A stretch of DNA of 64,000 bases from Massilia sp. Root418 (GCF_001425265.1 NZ_LMEC01000001.1:888036-952035), one strand, 5' to 3'; shown: positions 8,712-19,400, counted from the first letter of the stretch. Translations and numbers: made by a program. Notes: generated by a model not told the origin, from the sequence alone.

Positions 8712-11042
8712 TTAGAATCCATTACCCATCTGGAACTGGAAGCGCTCCAGGCGGTCGCCAGGTTTGGCGTTCAAAGGCTTAGCATAACTCAACTTCAGCG
8801 GACCAACCGGGGAAATCCAGTTTACGCCCAGGCCGGTGGAGAAGCGCAGCTCCGAGAAGCGCATCTTCTGGCCTTCCTGGTAAACCTGGCCGCCGTCGAG
8901 GAAGCCGAACCAGCGCAGGCTGCGGTCCTGGCCGGAACCGGGGAACGGCATCTGCAGTTCGGCGTTACCGATCAGGCGCGAGGCGCCGCCCAGGGCATCG
9001 CCGTAGCGGGTGTCGACGATACCAAGCGAGGAGCTCAGGTAGCCGCGCACCGAACCGATGCCGCCGCCGTAGAAGTTCTTGAACACCGGATACGGCTTGT
9101 CGCCGATGCCGTGACCATAGTCGATCTCGCCCTTCAGGGCCAGCGTGACTTTCGGGTGCAGCGGCTTGAACAGCTGGTGTTCGTACACGGCACGGAAGTA
9201 TTTCGACTCGCCCACCACGTCCAGTTCCAGGTTGATGCGCTGGTACTGGCCCACGGTCGGGGTCAAAGCGCTGTCGCGGCTGTCGCGCGCCCAGGCGGCG
9301 GTCAGCGGCACGGCGATGGTCTTGGCGGTGCCCACCGGGCTGCCGGTAATGTCGCGCACATAGTCCTGGTAGCGCACCGGGCTGGTCTCGTCGGTGGTGA
9401 TGGACGAGCGTTCCAGGCCCGCGCCGAAGAACACGGTGTCCACTTCGGAGAACGGCACACCCCAGCTGATACGGCCGCCGTGCTGCTTGATGGTGTAGGA
9501 ACCGATGTTCAGCGCGGGCGGGTTCAGGGTGCGGATGTACAGGTCGAACGAGCGGCTCACGCCATCATCCGTGTAGTACGGATTGGTGTTCGAGAACTCG
9601 ATGGTGCGGCTGTACTTGCTGGTGTTCAGGTTGATGCCGACGGTATTGCCCGAGCCGGCAAAGTTGGCCTGCTGGATCGACGCCGAGAAGGTGAACTTCT
9701 CGGCCTGCGAGAACGCGCCGCCGATCTGGAAGTTACCGGTCGGTTTTTCAACCACCGTCAGCTGCACGTCCACCTGGTCCGAGGTGCCTTGCGCTTCCGG
9801 CGTGTCGATGGTCACGTCCTTGAAGTAGCCCAGGCGGTCCACGCGGTCGCGGGTCAGCTTGATCTTGTTGGCGTCGTACCAGGACGATTCGAACTGGCGG
9901 AACTCGCGGCGGATCACTTCGTCGCGGGTGCTGGTGTTGCCGGCGATGTTCATGTGGCGCACGTAAGCGCGCTTGCCCGGGTCGATCAGGAAGGTGAAGC
10001 TCACTTCGCGCTTTTCGCGGTCGATCTGCGGATCGACGTTGACGTTGGCAAAGGCGTAGCCGAAGGTGCCCAGGCGGTCGGTAATCAGCTTGTTGGTGGC
10101 GGTCAGGCGCTCGCCCGAATAGACTTCGCCTTTGCGCAGCAGCACCAGCTGGCGCAGTTCTTCCTCGCGGCCGAACATCTCGCCTTCAAACTTGTAGTCG
10201 GCGACCTTGTACTTCTCGCCTTCGCTGATGTTGATGGTGATGTAGATGTCCTTCTTGTCCGGGGTGATCGACACCTGGGTCGATTCGACCTGCATCTCGA
10301 TGTAGCCGCGGTTCAGATAGAAAGACTTGAGCGATTCCAGGTCGCCCGTCAGCTTGGTCTTGGAATACTGGTTGGCCTTGGTGTACCAGCTGAACCAGCC
10401 GCCGGTGTTCAGCGCCAGGTTCTCGCGCAGTTCCTTGTCCGAGAAAGCCTTGTTGCCCACCAGGTTGATCTGCTTGATCTTGGCGATTTCGCCCTCGTCC
10501 ACCGCGAACACGATGTTCACGCGGTTACGCTCGATGGGCGTGACCGTGGTGGTGACCTTCACGCCGTACAGGCCGCGCGACAGGTACTGGCGCTTCAATT
10601 CCTGCTCGGCGCGGTCCACCGACGCCTTGTCGAAGGTCTTGGTCTCGCCCACGCCGATGTCCTTCAGCGCCTTGACCAGCATGTCCTTCTCGAATTCCTT
10701 GGTGCCGGTGAAGTCCACCTTGGCGATGGCCGGGCGTTCCTCCACGATCACCACCAGCACGTCGCCGTCCTGCTCCAGGCGCACGTCCTTGAAGATCCCC
10801 GAACCGTACAGGCCCTTGATGGCCGCCACGCTCTTCTTGTCGTCGAAGGTCTCGCCCACGCGCACCGGCAGGTAGCTGAAGACCGTGCCGGCCTCCGTAC
10901 GCTGGATGCCTTCGACACGGATGTCCTTGACGACAAAGGGATTGATGGCGAACGCGCTGCCGGAGCAGAGAGCCAGGGCGGCGGCGCCGATCAGGCTGCG
11001 GCGAAAGGAAGGCAAGGCAATACGGTCAGAATATAATTTCAT
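8712..11042 (-). CDS. bamA: Outer membrane protein assembly factor BamA
   Basis: Core of the beta-barrel assembly machinery. 776 aa from the ATG at 11042; a TTG at 11063 would add seven residues. After a signal peptide ending ALCSGSAFA come five POTRA domains (about 25-425) beginning with FVVKDIRVEGIQRTEAG, then the Omp85 barrel with a conserved VRGY motif (GGIGSVRGYLSSS) in loop 6 and a C-terminal aromatic residue (QMGNGF). Neighbours rseP upstream and skp downstream are the usual ones. No clear SD precedes either start. Confidence 0.96.
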   Translation of the reverse strand: MKLYSDRIALPSFRRSLIGAAALALCSGSAFAINPFVVKDIRVEGIQRTEAGTVFSYLPVRVGETFDDKKSVAAIKGLYGSGIFKDVRLEQDGDVLVVIVEERPAIAKVDFTGTKEFEKDMLVKALKDIGVGETKTFDKASVDRAEQELKRQYLSRGLYGVKVTTTVTPIERNRVNIVFAVDEGEIAKIKQINLVGNKAFSDKELRENLALNTGGWFSWYTKANQYSKTKLTGDLESLKSFYLNRGYIEMQVESTQVSITPDKKDIYITINISEGEKYKVADYKFEGEMFGREEELRQLVLLRKGEVYSGERLTATNKLITDRLGTFGYAFANVNVDPQIDREKREVSFTFLIDPGKRAYVRHMNIAGNTSTRDEVIRREFRQFESSWYDANKIKLTRDRVDRLGYFKDVTIDTPEAQGTSDQVDVQLTVVEKPTGNFQIGGAFSQAEKFTFSASIQQANFAGSGNTVGINLNTSKYSRTIEFSNTNPYYTDDGVSRSFDLYIRTLNPPALNIGSYTIKQHGGRISWGVPFSEVDTVFFGAGLERSSITTDETSPVRYQDYVRDITGSPVGTAKTIAVPLTAAWARDSRDSALTPTVGQYQRINLELDVVGESKYFRAVYEHQLFKPLHPKVTLALKGEIDYGHGIGDKPYPVFKNFYGGGIGSVRGYLSSSLGIVDTRYGDALGGASRLIGNAELQMPFPGSGQDRSLRWFGFLDGGQVYQEGQKMRFSELRFSTGLGVNWISPVGPLKLSYAKPLNAKPGDRLERFQFQMGNGF

Positions 11043-11098
11043 TGGTGGTATTCGAAGGCTCAAATCAATGGCTCAAATTACAGAACTACATAAACTAA

Positions 11099-12457
11099 TT
11101 AAAGCAGGCGCGCCACGTCGTTAAATACAGCCAGTGCCATTAAAGTCACCAGCAGACCAACTCCCAGGCGCTGCGCTATCTCACCAAAACGCTCCGGCAC
11201 TGGACGCCCGGTTAAAACTTCCAGCGAATAATACAGTAAAAGTCCCCCATCAAGAACGGGAATCGGTAGCAAATTCATCACCCCGAGACTGATGCTGATG
11301 AAGGCTATGAAGCTCAGATAGCTGGCCGCGCCTATCCGCGCGGTCTGTCCGGCGTAGTCCGCTATGGTGATGGGGCCGGTCACGTTCTTCCACGAGACCT
11401 CGCCCACTACCATTTTTCCTATCATTTTCAGGGTCAGCACGCTGGTGTCCCACACCTTGACGGCGCCCTTGCCCACCGCTTCCACCGGACCGGCGGTCAC
11501 TTCGATCATATCCGGGCCCTGTCCGGCGTAAGCGCCGATCTTACTGACTGTTACAGATCCTTTACGTTCCACCTCGGGCGTGACGGTAGCTTGAAAACGC
11601 TCGCCGCCGCGCTGGCCGCCGCGCAGCCCCTGCAGCTGCAGCGGCTTGCCGTTCGAGCCGCGCACGATGGTGAGGAAGGCGATCCAGTCTTCCACCGGCT
11701 TGCCGTCCACGGTTTCAATCAGGTCGCCGCTGCGCAGGCCGGCGCGCTCGGCGGCGCTGCCCGGCACGATCTCGCCCAGCAGCGCGGGCGGGCGCGCCAG
11801 GCCGAAGCCAAGCTTGCCGGCCACGTCGGATTCCAGGTCCATGCCGCCCAGGGCGCTGGCCGGCAGGTTCAGGGTGTGGCGCCCGCTGCCGGGGCGGTCC
11901 ACTTCCAGCGCCATTCCCTGCTTGTCGATGGCAGCCTGGATCACGGCCCAGCGCAGTTCGGACCACACGCGCACGCGCTCGCCGTTCACGGCGGTGACGA
12001 TGTCGCCGCCTTTCAGCCCGGCGGCGAAGGCCGCGCTGTCGGTGGCCGGCGGCGCCACCTTGGAGGAAGGCTCGGCGATGCCGGCCATGTACAGGCCGGC
12101 GAACAGGATGATGGCCAGCAGGAAGTTAGCAATCGGGCCGGCGGCCACGATGGCGATGCGCTTCCAGACGTTCTGGCGCGTGAACTCGCGCGCCTTGTCG
12201 GCCTCGGACAGCGGGCCGATGTCGGTTTCGCGGCTGTCCAGCATCTTGACGTAGCCGCCCAGCGGCAGCGCGGACACGGCCCATTCGGTCTGGTCCGGGC
12301 CGACGCGGCGCGACCACACCACCTTGCCCATGCCGACCGAGAAGCGCAGCACTTTCACGCCGCACCAGCGCGCCACCCAGTAGTGGCCCAGCTCGTGGAA
12401 GATGATCAGCGATCCCAGCGCGACCGCGAAAGCCAGCAGGGTCGTGAGCAGGTTCAT
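11099..12457 (-). CDS. rseP: Site-2 intramembrane metalloprotease RseP
   Basis: 452 aa, M50 family. It cleaves anti-sigma factors such as RseA after site-1 cleavage during envelope stress. The zinc motif HELGH is at about 21-25, the first of several transmembrane helices spans it, two PDZ domains lie in the periplasmic centre (around 110-290), and the third zinc ligand is in the PVLDGG motif near residue 400. Its ATG overlaps the dxr stop codon. An ECF sigma/anti-sigma pair at 61.4-62.7 kb in this window is a possible client; that is inference only. Confidence 0.95.
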   Translation of the reverse strand: MNLLTTLLAFAVALGSLIIFHELGHYWVARWCGVKVLRFSVGMGKVVWSRRVGPDQTEWAVSALPLGGYVKMLDSRETDIGPLSEADKAREFTRQNVWKRIAIVAAGPIANFLLAIILFAGLYMAGIAEPSSKVAPPATDSAAFAAGLKGGDIVTAVNGERVRVWSELRWAVIQAAIDKQGMALEVDRPGSGRHTLNLPASALGGMDLESDVAGKLGFGLARPPALLGEIVPGSAAERAGLRSGDLIETVDGKPVEDWIAFLTIVRGSNGKPLQLQGLRGGQRGGERFQATVTPEVERKGSVTVSKIGAYAGQGPDMIEVTAGPVEAVGKGAVKVWDTSVLTLKMIGKMVVGEVSWKNVTGPITIADYAGQTARIGAASYLSFIAFISISLGVMNLLPIPVLDGGLLLYYSLEVLTGRPVPERFGEIAQRLGVGLLVTLMALAVFNDVARLL

Positions 12458-13650
12458 GGTGTGCGCAAGCCGCTGGTAATGTTGCTGATGATACGCTCCG
12501 CGGCGGCGCGGGCCAGGCCGTCCTGCTCCATCACGGCGGCAATGCTGGCGGCGGCGCCGTGCGGCAGTTCGTCCATCACCTGCGCGATCACGCGGTCGAT
12601 CTGGCGGAAGCCGATGCGGCTGTCGAGGAAGGCGGCCACCGCCACCTCATTGGCCGCGTTCAGCAGCGCCGGCGCGGTGCCGCCCGCCTTCAGCGCCTCG
12701 AAAGCCAGCGCCAGGCAGGGGAACTGCACGAAGTCCGGGCGCTCGAACTGCAGCGTGCCGACTTGCGCCAGGTCCAGCTGCGCCACGCCGGAAGCCATGC
12801 GCTCCGGGTAGGCCAGCGCGTGCGCGATCGGGGTGCGCATGTCCGGGTTGCCCAGTTCGGCCAGCACGGAGCCGTCGTTGTAGGACACCATGGAGTGCAC
12901 CACCGACTGCGGGTGGATCACCACTTCGATCTGCTCGGCGGTGGCGCCGAACAGCCAGTGCGCCTCGATCACTTCCAGGCCCTTGTTCATCATGGTGGCC
13001 GAGTCGACCGAGATCTTGCGGCCCATGGACCATTTGGGATGCTTGCAGGCTTCGTCCGGGGTGACGCTGTCCAGCGTTTCCACGGCGCGCTTGAGGAAGG
13101 GGCCGCCGGAGGCGGTCAGCAGGATCTTGGTGACGCCGGAGGCGCCGGGCACGCGGCTGTAGTGCTGCGGCAGGCACTGGAAAATGGCGTTGTGCTCGCT
13201 GTCGATGGGCAGCAGCACCGCTCCGCTGTCCTGCACGGCGTCCATGAACAGCTGGCCGGACATGACCAGCGCTTCCTTGTTGGCCAGCAGGACCTTCTTG
13301 CCGGCGCGGGCGGCGGCCAGGGTGGGCGCCAGGCCGGCGGCGCCGACAATGGCGGCCATCACGGTGTCGGTCTCGGCGGAACTGGCGATGGCGCACAGGG
13401 CCTGTTCGCCGTATTCGACTTCGGTGCGCAGGCCTTGGGCTTGCAGCAGGGCTTGCAGGCGGGCGGCGGCCTCGGCGGTGCCGACCACGGCGCGCGCGGG
13501 CTTGAACTGGGCGCACTGCGCGGCCAGTTCTTCCACGCGGCTGTGCGCGCTCAGCGCATAAACCGAGTAACGGTCTGGGTGGCGCGCCAGCACGTCCAGC
13601 GTGGAGACCCCGATGGAGCCGGTGGCGCCTAGTATGGTGATGCGTTGCAT
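12454..13650 (-). CDS. dxr: 1-deoxy-D-xylulose 5-phosphate reductoisomerase
   Basis: Second enzyme of the MEP isoprenoid pathway (IspC): NADPH-dependent conversion of DXP to MEP. 398 aa. The Rossmann motif [15 protein letters not shown] is at the N-terminus, metal- and substrate-binding SEHNA and a [15 protein letters not shown] block lie in the middle, and EAHWLFG is conserved. It feeds the same lipid carrier pool as uppS, five genes' length upstream in the cluster. A REP-like repeat separates it from cdsA. Confidence 0.96.
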   Translation of the reverse strand: MQRITILGATGSIGVSTLDVLARHPDRYSVYALSAHSRVEELAAQCAQFKPARAVVGTAEAAARLQALLQAQGLRTEVEYGEQALCAIASSAETDTVMAAIVGAAGLAPTLAAARAGKKVLLANKEALVMSGQLFMDAVQDSGAVLLPIDSEHNAIFQCLPQHYSRVPGASGVTKILLTASGGPFLKRAVETLDSVTPDEACKHPKWSMGRKISVDSATMMNKGLEVIEAHWLFGATAEQIEVVIHPQSVVHSMVSYNDGSVLAELGNPDMRTPIAHALAYPERMASGVAQLDLAQVGTLQFERPDFVQFPCLALAFEALKAGGTAPALLNAANEVAVAAFLDSRIGFRQIDRVIAQVMDELPHGAAASIAAVMEQDGLARAAAERIISNITSGLRTP

Positions 13651-13675
13651 GCTTCTTCCTTCTGCGGCCAGTCTC

Positions 13676-13763
13676 GGCGGGTTACGCGCGATGCGCTAAC
13701 CCGCCCTACGGGCCGCGGGTCATTGTCCTTCGTAGGGCGGGTTAGGCATAGCCGTAACCCGCC
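13676..13763. repeat. REP/BIME-like palindromic repeat, copy 2
   Basis: Two facing arms, GGCGGGTTACG...TAACCCGCCCTACG (13676-13710) and CGTAGGGCGGGTTAGG...TAACCCGCC (13731-13763), near-identical to those at 1862-1996. It fills most of the 120-nt dxr-cdsA gap inside the operon, where it may form a large hairpin in the mRNA. Confidence 0.85.
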
Positions 13764-13770
13764 GGGCCCA

Positions 13771-14604
13771 TCAAGCCCAGCCGGCGATCAGCGCGGCCAG
13801 CGGCAGCACCGGCACCAGGGCATCAATACGGTCCAGCACGCCGCCATGGCCGGGCAGCAGGTTGCTGCTGTCCTTGGCGCCAACGCGGCGCTTGAGCATG
13901 GATTCAAACAGGTCGCCGATCACGCTGAAGGCGCAGATCACCACCAGGATAACGATGGTCAGCCCCCAGCCGCGCTTGGCCTGCAGCGTGACGGCAAAGG
14001 TATCCTGCAGCCAGGGCACGGACGGCGCCAGCAGCACCGTGACGGCCGACAGCAGCACCACGGCAATGCAGCCGCCGATGGCGCCTTCCCAGGATTTGCC
14101 CGGCGAAATGGCGGGCGCCAGCTTGCGTTTGCCGAAGGCCTTGCCACTGAAGTAGGCACCGATATCGGCGACCCACACCAGGGCCATCACGGAAATCAGG
14201 AACAGCGGCGACTTCAGGTACAGCGCCAGGATGGCCACGAAGCAGCTCACCAGAGTGATGGCGTACACCACGCTGAGCATCTTGCTGCCCAGGCTTTCAA
14301 TCGGCGGCAGGCCGGTGTAGAGCGTGGGGGTGAAGCGCAGCAGCCAGATGGCAAAGCCAATGGCCAGCCAGATGGTGGTCGGGCCGCTCAGGCCGTTCAG
14401 CAGGAAGGTGTAGGCAAACGCCGCCGCCCACACCGCCGCAGCCAGCGCTGGCCGGGGGGTCTTGGAGAGCCTGAAACTTTCCCAGACCGCCGCGCCGAAA
14501 AAGGCCAGCACCACCACGGCCACGGCCGGATAGTAGTTAAAGAACAGCACGGGCAGCAGGACCGCCAGCAGCGCCACTGCGGTGATAATCCGGGTTTTGA
14601 GCAT
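13771..14604 (-). CDS. cdsA: Phosphatidate cytidylyltransferase (CDP-diglyceride synthase)
   Basis: Makes CDP-diacylglycerol from phosphatidic acid and CTP at the inner membrane, the branch point for phospholipids. 277 aa with about eight hydrophobic segments. The family signature is near the C-terminus (SVIGDLFESMLKRRVGAKDS, followed by LLPGHGGVLDRIDAL). The ATG overlaps the uppS stop codon by one base (TGATG). Length and order are typical. Confidence 0.95.
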   Translation of the reverse strand: MLKTRIITAVALLAVLLPVLFFNYYPAVAVVVLAFFGAAVWESFRLSKTPRPALAAAVWAAAFAYTFLLNGLSGPTTIWLAIGFAIWLLRFTPTLYTGLPPIESLGSKMLSVVYAITLVSCFVAILALYLKSPLFLISVMALVWVADIGAYFSGKAFGKRKLAPAISPGKSWEGAIGGCIAVVLLSAVTVLLAPSVPWLQDTFAVTLQAKRGWGLTIVILVVICAFSVIGDLFESMLKRRVGAKDSSNLLPGHGGVLDRIDALVPVLPLAALIAGWA

Positions 14605-15356
14605 CAGGTGGTTTTCTCAGCCAGTTGGTCGCCGGTGCGCCCGAAGCGGCGCTCCCGGTTCTGGTAAGACGCGATGGCCGCGTCCAGGCTCTCGATGGTG
14701 AAATCGGGCCAGTAGGTGTCGGTAAAGAACAGCTCGGTGTACGCCAGCTGCCACAGCAGGAAGTTGGAGATGCGCTCTTCGCCGCCGGTGCGGATGAACA
14801 GGTCCGGCTCGGGCGCGTAGGCCATGGCCAGGTGCGGCGCCAGCTGTTCCTCGCTGAAGTCGGTCGCGCCCGGATGGGCCGCCACCATCTTGCCCACCGC
14901 CTGCATGATGTCCCAGCGGCCGCCGTAATTGGCGCAGATGGTGACGGTGAGGCGGGTGTTGTTGGCGGTCTTGCGCTCGGCGGCGGCAATCATGCCGCGC
15001 AGCTTGTCGTCGAAGCGGCTCAGGTCGCCCACCACCTTGAGGCGGATGTTGTTGGCGTGCAGCTTCGACACTTCGCGCTCCAGCGCGGTGACGAACAGGC
15101 GCATCAGCAGCGACACTTCCTCTTCCGGCCGGCGCCAGTTCTCGGAACTGAAGGCGAACAGGGTGACGTACTCCACGCCGCGCAGCGCGCAGCCTTCCAC
15201 TACTTTGCGCACCGCTTCCACGCCTTTGACGTGGCCGGCGACACGCGGCAGGAAACGCTTGGTCGCCCAGCGTCCGTTGCCATCCATGATGATGGCCACG
15301 TGGCGGGGCACCTTGGGCGCATCCGGAACCGCAGTCGTCGAACTCGAATATTTCAT
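14604..15356 (-). CDS. uppS: Di-trans,poly-cis undecaprenyl-diphosphate synthase
   Basis: Adds isopentenyl units to FPP to form the C55 carrier lipid for peptidoglycan and LPS. 250 aa. The N-terminal motif [13 protein letters not shown] carries the catalytic Asp; the later block [18 protein letters not shown] is the C-terminal signature. I chose the ATG at 15356; a GTG at 15386 would add ten residues but lies close to a hairpin. It sits between frr and cdsA, the classic order. Confidence 0.95.
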   Translation of the reverse strand: MKYSSSTTAVPDAPKVPRHVAIIMDGNGRWATKRFLPRVAGHVKGVEAVRKVVEGCALRGVEYVTLFAFSSENWRRPEEEVSLLMRLFVTALEREVSKLHANNIRLKVVGDLSRFDDKLRGMIAAAERKTANNTRLTVTICANYGGRWDIMQAVGKMVAAHPGATDFSEEQLAPHLAMAYAPEPDLFIRTGGEERISNFLLWQLAYTELFFTDTYWPDFTIESLDAAIASYQNRERRFGRTGDQLAEKTT

Positions 15357-15390
15357 GAACTCTAAAGCCAAAAAAGGTGTCGCCACAATG

Positions 15391-15419
15391 GGGACAGGCC
15401 GCCTGGTGCGGCCCGTCCC
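15391..15419 (-). other. Stable hairpin between frr and uppS
   Basis: A 12-bp stem (GGGACAGGCCGC / GCGGCCCGTCCC, one wobble) with a 5-nt loop, 23 nt downstream of the frr stop codon. There is no T-run on either side, so it is more likely an RNA processing or stability element, or partial attenuator, than a classical terminator. Confidence 0.6.
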
Positions 15420-15442
15420 TTATACCAGAAATGCGCTGGACC

Positions 15443-16003
15443 TTAAACGGTCAGCACTTCCTTCTCTTTTTCAGCCAGCAGCTTGTCGATGTCGACGATG
15501 GCCTTGTCGGTCAGCTTCTGGATGTCGTCCGAACCGCGGCGTTCGTCGTCTTCGGAAATGGCCTTGTCCTTCACCAGTTTCTTCAGCGATTCGTTGGCGT
15601 CGCGGCGGATGTTGCGCACGGCGATCTTGGCGTCTTCGCCTTCGCTCTTGACCAGCTTGACCATTTCCTTGCGGCGCTCTTCGGTCAGGGCCGGGGTCGG
15701 CACGCGGATCTGGTCGCCCTGCGAGGACGGGTTCAGGCCCAGGTCGGCGTCGCGGATGGCCTTCTCGATGGTGGCGCCCATCTTCTTCTCGAAGGGCGTC
15801 ACGCCGATGGTGCGGGCGTCCACCAGGGTCAGGTTGGCCACCTGGCTCAGCGGGGTCGGGTTGCCATAGTACTCCACCATCACATGGTCGAGGATGCCGG
15901 TGTGGGCGCGGCCGGTACGCACCTTGGCCAGATCGCCCTTCAGGGTCTCGATCGACTTGGCCATGCGGTCTTGCGCATTCTTTTTAACGTCAGCTACGGA
16001 CAT
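15443..16003 (-). CDS. frr: Ribosome-recycling factor
   Basis: 186 aa, within the usual 185 or so. RRF splits post-termination ribosomes together with EF-G. It shows the conserved N-terminal [17 protein letters not shown], the hinge region [16 protein letters not shown] and the C-terminal helix [19 protein letters not shown]. An SD-like AGGAG precedes the ATG. It lies 41 nt downstream of pyrH. Confidence 0.97.
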   Translation of the reverse strand: MSVADVKKNAQDRMAKSIETLKGDLAKVRTGRAHTGILDHVMVEYYGNPTPLSQVANLTLVDARTIGVTPFEKKMGATIEKAIRDADLGLNPSSQGDQIRVPTPALTEERRKEMVKLVKSEGEDAKIAVRNIRRDANESLKKLVKDKAISEDDERRGSDDIQKLTDKAIVDIDKLLAEKEKEVLTV

Positions 16004-16044
16004 GCTGTGCTCCTGTATATCTTGAAAAGTATCTTGGTAAATAA

Positions 16045-16761
16045 TTAAACGTGAACCAGTGTACCCTCATCCTCGCCCATAATCACGCGCATCAGCGCGC
16101 CCGGCTTGGTGATGGAGAACACTTTGATCGGCAGTTTCTGGTCGCGGCACAGCGCGAATGCGGTGGCATCCATCACTTGCAGGTGTTTGGCGATGGCTTC
16201 ATCGAACGTGATCGAGTGGAACAGGGTCGCGTTCGGGTCTTTTTTCGGGTCGGCGGTGTACACGCCGTCCACCTTGGTGGCTTTCAACACGATTTCCGCG
16301 CTGACTTCCGAGCCGCGCAGGGCGGCGGCCGTGTCGGTGGTGAAGAAGGGGTTGCCGGTGCCTGCGGCGAACACGACCACCTTGCCCTCTTCCAGGTATT
16401 GCAGCGCTTTCGGGCGCACATAGGGCTCGACCACCTGGTCGATGCCGATCGCCGACATCACGCGCGCGGTCACGCCGGCGTGCTTCATGGCATCGGCCAG
16501 GGCCAGCGCGTTCATCACGGTGGCCAGCATGCCCATGTAGTCCGCGGTGGCGCGGTCCATGCCCTGGGCGCCGGGCGCCACGCCGCGGAAGATATTGCCG
16601 CCGCCGATCACTACCGCCAGTTCCACGCCCATTTTCGCGACCTCGGCCACATCGGCCACCATGCGCTCGATGGTGCCGCGGTTGATGCCGTAGGCATCGT
16701 CGCCCATCAGGGCTTCACCGGACAATTTGAGGAGGACGCGCTTGTAGGCTGGTTTTGACAT
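16045..16761 (-). CDS. pyrH: UMP kinase
   Basis: Phosphorylates UMP to UDP; hexameric bacterial-type amino-acid-kinase fold, cytoplasmic. 238 aa. It shows the N-terminal KLSGEAL motif, the [11 protein letters not shown] glycine-rich loop, the [19 protein letters not shown] block and a late [11 protein letters not shown] region. A good SD (GGAG) precedes the ATG. It follows the tsf terminator, so it may use its own promoter in the 151-nt gap. Confidence 0.97.
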   Translation of the reverse strand: MSKPAYKRVLLKLSGEALMGDDAYGINRGTIERMVADVAEVAKMGVELAVVIGGGNIFRGVAPGAQGMDRATADYMGMLATVMNALALADAMKHAGVTARVMSAIGIDQVVEPYVRPKALQYLEEGKVVVFAAGTGNPFFTTDTAAALRGSEVSAEIVLKATKVDGVYTADPKKDPNATLFHSITFDEAIAKHLQVMDATAFALCRDQKLPIKVFSITKPGALMRVIMGEDEGTLVHV

Positions 16762-16882
16762 GAGCTGGGGCTCCTTAGTTGGGGTTTTATTCGGGTAAGG
16801 CTGGCGGAGGCATTATGATAACCGTACCTCCGCTTACTGCACCACTCGCTTGCAACCAGGCAAGCACAAGTGGTTTGGGCTT

Positions 16883-16905
16883 AAAAAAACGGGCCTTGCG
16901 GCCCG
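16883..16905 (-). terminator. Intrinsic terminator of tsf
   Basis: Read on the minus strand, a CGGGCC / GGCCCG stem with a GCAA loop is followed by seven Ts. It begins 8 nt after the tsf stop codon. Confidence 0.88.
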
Positions 16906-16912
16906 CTTTTAA

Positions 16913-17827
16913 TTATGCGCCTTTGGAGGCAGCCATTTGCGCTGCAACTTCAGCAGCGAAATCGTCTACCTTTTTCTCGATGCCTTCGCCAACAACGTAC
17001 ATCGTGAATGCTTTCACGGAGGCGTTGTTTGCTTTCAGCATGGCTTCGATGGTCTGCTTGTCGTTCTTGACGAAGGCCTGGTTCAGCAGGGACACTTCTT
17101 TCAGGAACTTCTGCACCGAGCCTTCCAGGCGTTTTGCCACGATCTCTGGCGACTGGGCTGGCTTGCCGGCAGCGGCAGCCTGGGCTGCGTCTTCGTCCGC
17201 TTTAGCCTGGGCAACCGAGCGCTCTTTTTCGATCAGTTCGGCAGGAACCTGGTCAGCCGACAGCGACACTGGCTTCATGGCCGCGATGTGCATGGCCACG
17301 TCTTTGCCAACCTGGTCGTCCGCGCCTTCGAACTCGACCATCACGCCGATGCGGGTGCCGTGCAGGTAGGAAGCCAGCTTGGCGCTGGTTTCGAAACGCT
17401 GGAAGCGGCGGATCGACATGTTTTCGCCGATTTTGCCGATCAGGGCGGTACGCACTTCGTCCAGGGTCTTGCCTTCGCCGGCTGGCAGGGCCAGCAGGGC
17501 TTCCACGGTGGCCGGGTTGTTTTCAGCAACCAGGCGGGCCGCGGTGTTGGCCAGGTTCAGGAAGTCATCGTTTTTCGCGACGAAGTCGGTTTCCGAGTTG
17601 ACTTCGATCAGGGCGCCAACGCCGTTGGCGATGTAAGTCGCCACCACGCCTTCGGCGGTGATGCGCGAGGAAGCCTTGGAAGCCTTGCCGCCCAGCTTAA
17701 CGCGCAGCAGTTCTTCAGCCTTGTCCATATTGCCTTCGGCTTCGGTCAGGGCTTTTTTGCATTCCATCATAGGCGCATCGGTTTTCGCGCGCAGTTCGCC
17801 TACCATCGCTGCAGTAATAGCTGCCAT
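16913..17827 (-). CDS. tsf: Elongation factor Ts
   Basis: Nucleotide-exchange factor for EF-Tu. 304 aa. It begins [21 protein letters not shown], with the UBA-like N-terminal domain, the [13 protein letters not shown] core motif (about residues 78-90) and a C-terminal EF-Tu-binding module. The ATG at 17827 is preceded by GGAG; the open frame upstream has no homology. It is bounded by terminators on both sides, as often seen for rpsB-tsf in this group. Confidence 0.97.
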   Translation of the reverse strand: MAAITAAMVGELRAKTDAPMMECKKALTEAEGNMDKAEELLRVKLGGKASKASSRITAEGVVATYIANGVGALIEVNSETDFVAKNDDFLNLANTAARLVAENNPATVEALLALPAGEGKTLDEVRTALIGKIGENMSIRRFQRFETSAKLASYLHGTRIGVMVEFEGADDQVGKDVAMHIAAMKPVSLSADQVPAELIEKERSVAQAKADEDAAQAAAAGKPAQSPEIVAKRLEGSVQKFLKEVSLLNQAFVKNDKQTIEAMLKANNASVKAFTMYVVGEGIEKKVDDFAAEVAAQMAASKGA

Positions 17828-17896
17828 GTAATTCTCCTGTGTATTCGATGAGTGGTATGGGGTGGCTCGCAAGCCTGCACGCCCATACGCTGTCGT

Positions 17897-17929
17897 TAAA
17901 AAAAAGGGGGAGCAGATGCCACCCCTTTT
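17897..17929 (-). terminator. Terminator or attenuator between rpsB and tsf
   Basis: On the minus strand, an AAAAGGGG / CCCCTTTT stem with about a 12-nt loop ends in a run of Ts. A second GC-rich hairpin (GCCTGCC...GGCAGGC, 17954-17971) lies just after the rpsB stop codon. Together they probably reduce read-through from rpsB to tsf. Confidence 0.75.
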
Positions 17930-17977
17930 AAACTGCTGATTTGCTGCTTGGAAGCCTGCCTTGCGGCAGGCAGCCCA

Positions 17978-18730
17978 TTAGGCTTGTTCGCTGACTTCTA
18001 CGAACTCGTCGCCAGCGGCGGTCTTGATCGTTTCCAGCACGTCGGCGGTCGAGTTTGCACGGCCTTCGATGATGGCGTCGGCCACACCACGAGCGTACAG
18101 CGTGATCGCTTTCGAGGAGTCGTCGTTGCCTGGAATGACGTAGGTTACGCCTTCTGGGGAGTGGTTGGTATCGACCACGCCGATGACTGGGATGCCCAGT
18201 TTAGCGGCTTCGGTGATGGCGCCTTTGTGGTAGCCAACGTCCACGACGAAGATTGCGTCAGGAACGCCGCCCATATCCTTGATACCGCCGATGGACTTTT
18301 GCAGCTTGACCATCTCGCGTTGGAACATCAGCGCTTCTTTTTTCGACAGCTTCTCAACGGAACCGTCTTCGACTTGCGCTTCCATGTCTTTCAGGCGCTT
18401 GATCGAGGTCTTGATCGTTTTGAAGTTGGTCAGCATGCCGCCCAGCCAACGCTGGTCAACGTAAGGAACGCCAGCACGTTGCGCTTCAGCAGCGATGATT
18501 TCGCGCGCTTGACGCTTGGTGCCCACCATCAGGATGGTGCCACGGCTCGATGCCAGTTGGCGAACGTGCTTCATCGCCTCCTGGTACATGCCCATGGTTT
18601 TTTCCAGGTTGATGATGTGGATTTTGTTGCGGTGGCCGAAGATGAACGGAGCCATCTTTGGGTTCCAGAAACGGGTTTGGTGACCGAAGTGGACACCGGC
18701 TTCCAGCATTTCACGCATAGTTACGGACAT
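17978..18730 (-). CDS. rpsB: 30S ribosomal protein S2
   Basis: 250 aa. S2 binds 16S rRNA and S1 on the small subunit. It begins [19 protein letters not shown], with the family signatures [15 protein letters not shown] and the later [15 protein letters not shown]. The ATG at 18730 follows a strong SD (GGAGC); the frame is open another 41 codons upstream but that is leader sequence. It is the first gene of the 16-kb minus-strand housekeeping run. Confidence 0.98.
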   Translation of the reverse strand: MSVTMREMLEAGVHFGHQTRFWNPKMAPFIFGHRNKIHIINLEKTMGMYQEAMKHVRQLASSRGTILMVGTKRQAREIIAAEAQRAGVPYVDQRWLGGMLTNFKTIKTSIKRLKDMEAQVEDGSVEKLSKKEALMFQREMVKLQKSIGGIKDMGGVPDAIFVVDVGYHKGAITEAAKLGIPVIGVVDTNHSPEGVTYVIPGNDDSSKAITLYARGVADAIIEGRANSTADVLETIKTAAGDEFVEVSEQA

Positions 18731-18900
18731 ATTAGCTCCAGGGTTTGGGTCTGGAATCCGATCAGTCACCCTTTGACAGGCACCCTTGGCGACCGGATTC
18801 GCGTTTAAAAAATTTAAGGATTTACTACGTTGCTCAAAAACGAATTCAAGCAACCCGAAATTCTACTCTGAAAACGCCGTTTTAGGCAAGCGCAGCGACG
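18731..18900 (-). promoter_or_regulatory. rpsB promoter and leader
   Basis: On the minus strand a sigma70-like promoter reads TTGCCT (complement of 18884-18889), 18 bp, then TAGAAT (complement of 18860-18865). It leaves a leader of roughly 120 nt before rpsB. S2 is known to autoregulate through its leader in other proteobacteria; whether this leader does so is inference. The rest of the gap to the plus-strand gene at 19035 shows only that gene's GGAG ribosome binding site. Confidence 0.6.
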
Positions 18901-19034
18901 GGTTTCGGGGTAATAAGCTTGCATAGGATGCAATTTCGCGCGCGCCGTGTTGCGCGGGAAGCGTATGATGGAAGAAACGGCCCCGCAATTGTTATCTTCA
19001 ACTCAAGTTATCTTCAACTCAACTTGGAGAGCCC

Positions 19035-19400
19035 ATGGACAAGGACGCACCGCAGCCCGAGCTTCAGGACGAGCCCGTTCCGGCCATGCCGTTCCGCACC
19101 CTGCTGTACCGCTTCATGTTCTTCGACTGGCTGTTTCGGGACGTGAGCGCGGCGCGCGACCTGTTCGAGCGGCACGCGGCGCTGGCGCACAACCGCATCA
19201 TGAGCCGCTATCTGCCGGTCTACCTGCGGCGCTGGTCGGTGGTGGCCGCGCTCGATTTCGCGCTGGGCTTCCTGTTCGAGCGCGCGCTGCAGGCTACCCT
19301 GCTGTCGGCCTGGTTCTTCACCTGGTCCTGCGTCACGATATCCGGCATGGTGGTCATAACGGCCGCCTGGCTGTTCCTGACCTTCGGACGCTTCTCCTGA
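19035..19400 (+). CDS. Hypothetical inner-membrane protein
   Basis: 121 aa, family not recognised. The N-terminal third is soluble and acidic then basic (MDKDAPQPELQDEP, then FRTLLYRFMFFDWLFRDVSAARDL). Two hydrophobic helices follow at about 72-90 and 93-117. A TTGGAGAG sequence gives a good ribosome binding site 6 nt before the ATG. It is alone on the plus strand between rpsB and the convergent DUF302 lipoprotein, whose stop codon begins at the next base. A sensor or regulatory role is possible but nothing supports one. Confidence 0.75.
   Translation: MDKDAPQPELQDEPVPAMPFRTLLYRFMFFDWLFRDVSAARDLFERHAALAHNRIMSRYLPVYLRRWSVVAALDFALGFLFERALQATLLSAWFFTWSCVTISGMVVITAAWLFLTFGRFS

Noticed and set aside
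9111..11036. Open frame of about 640 codons on the plus strand opposite bamA
   Set aside because: It lies entirely within bamA, has a shadow-like composition and no ribosome binding site or homology.
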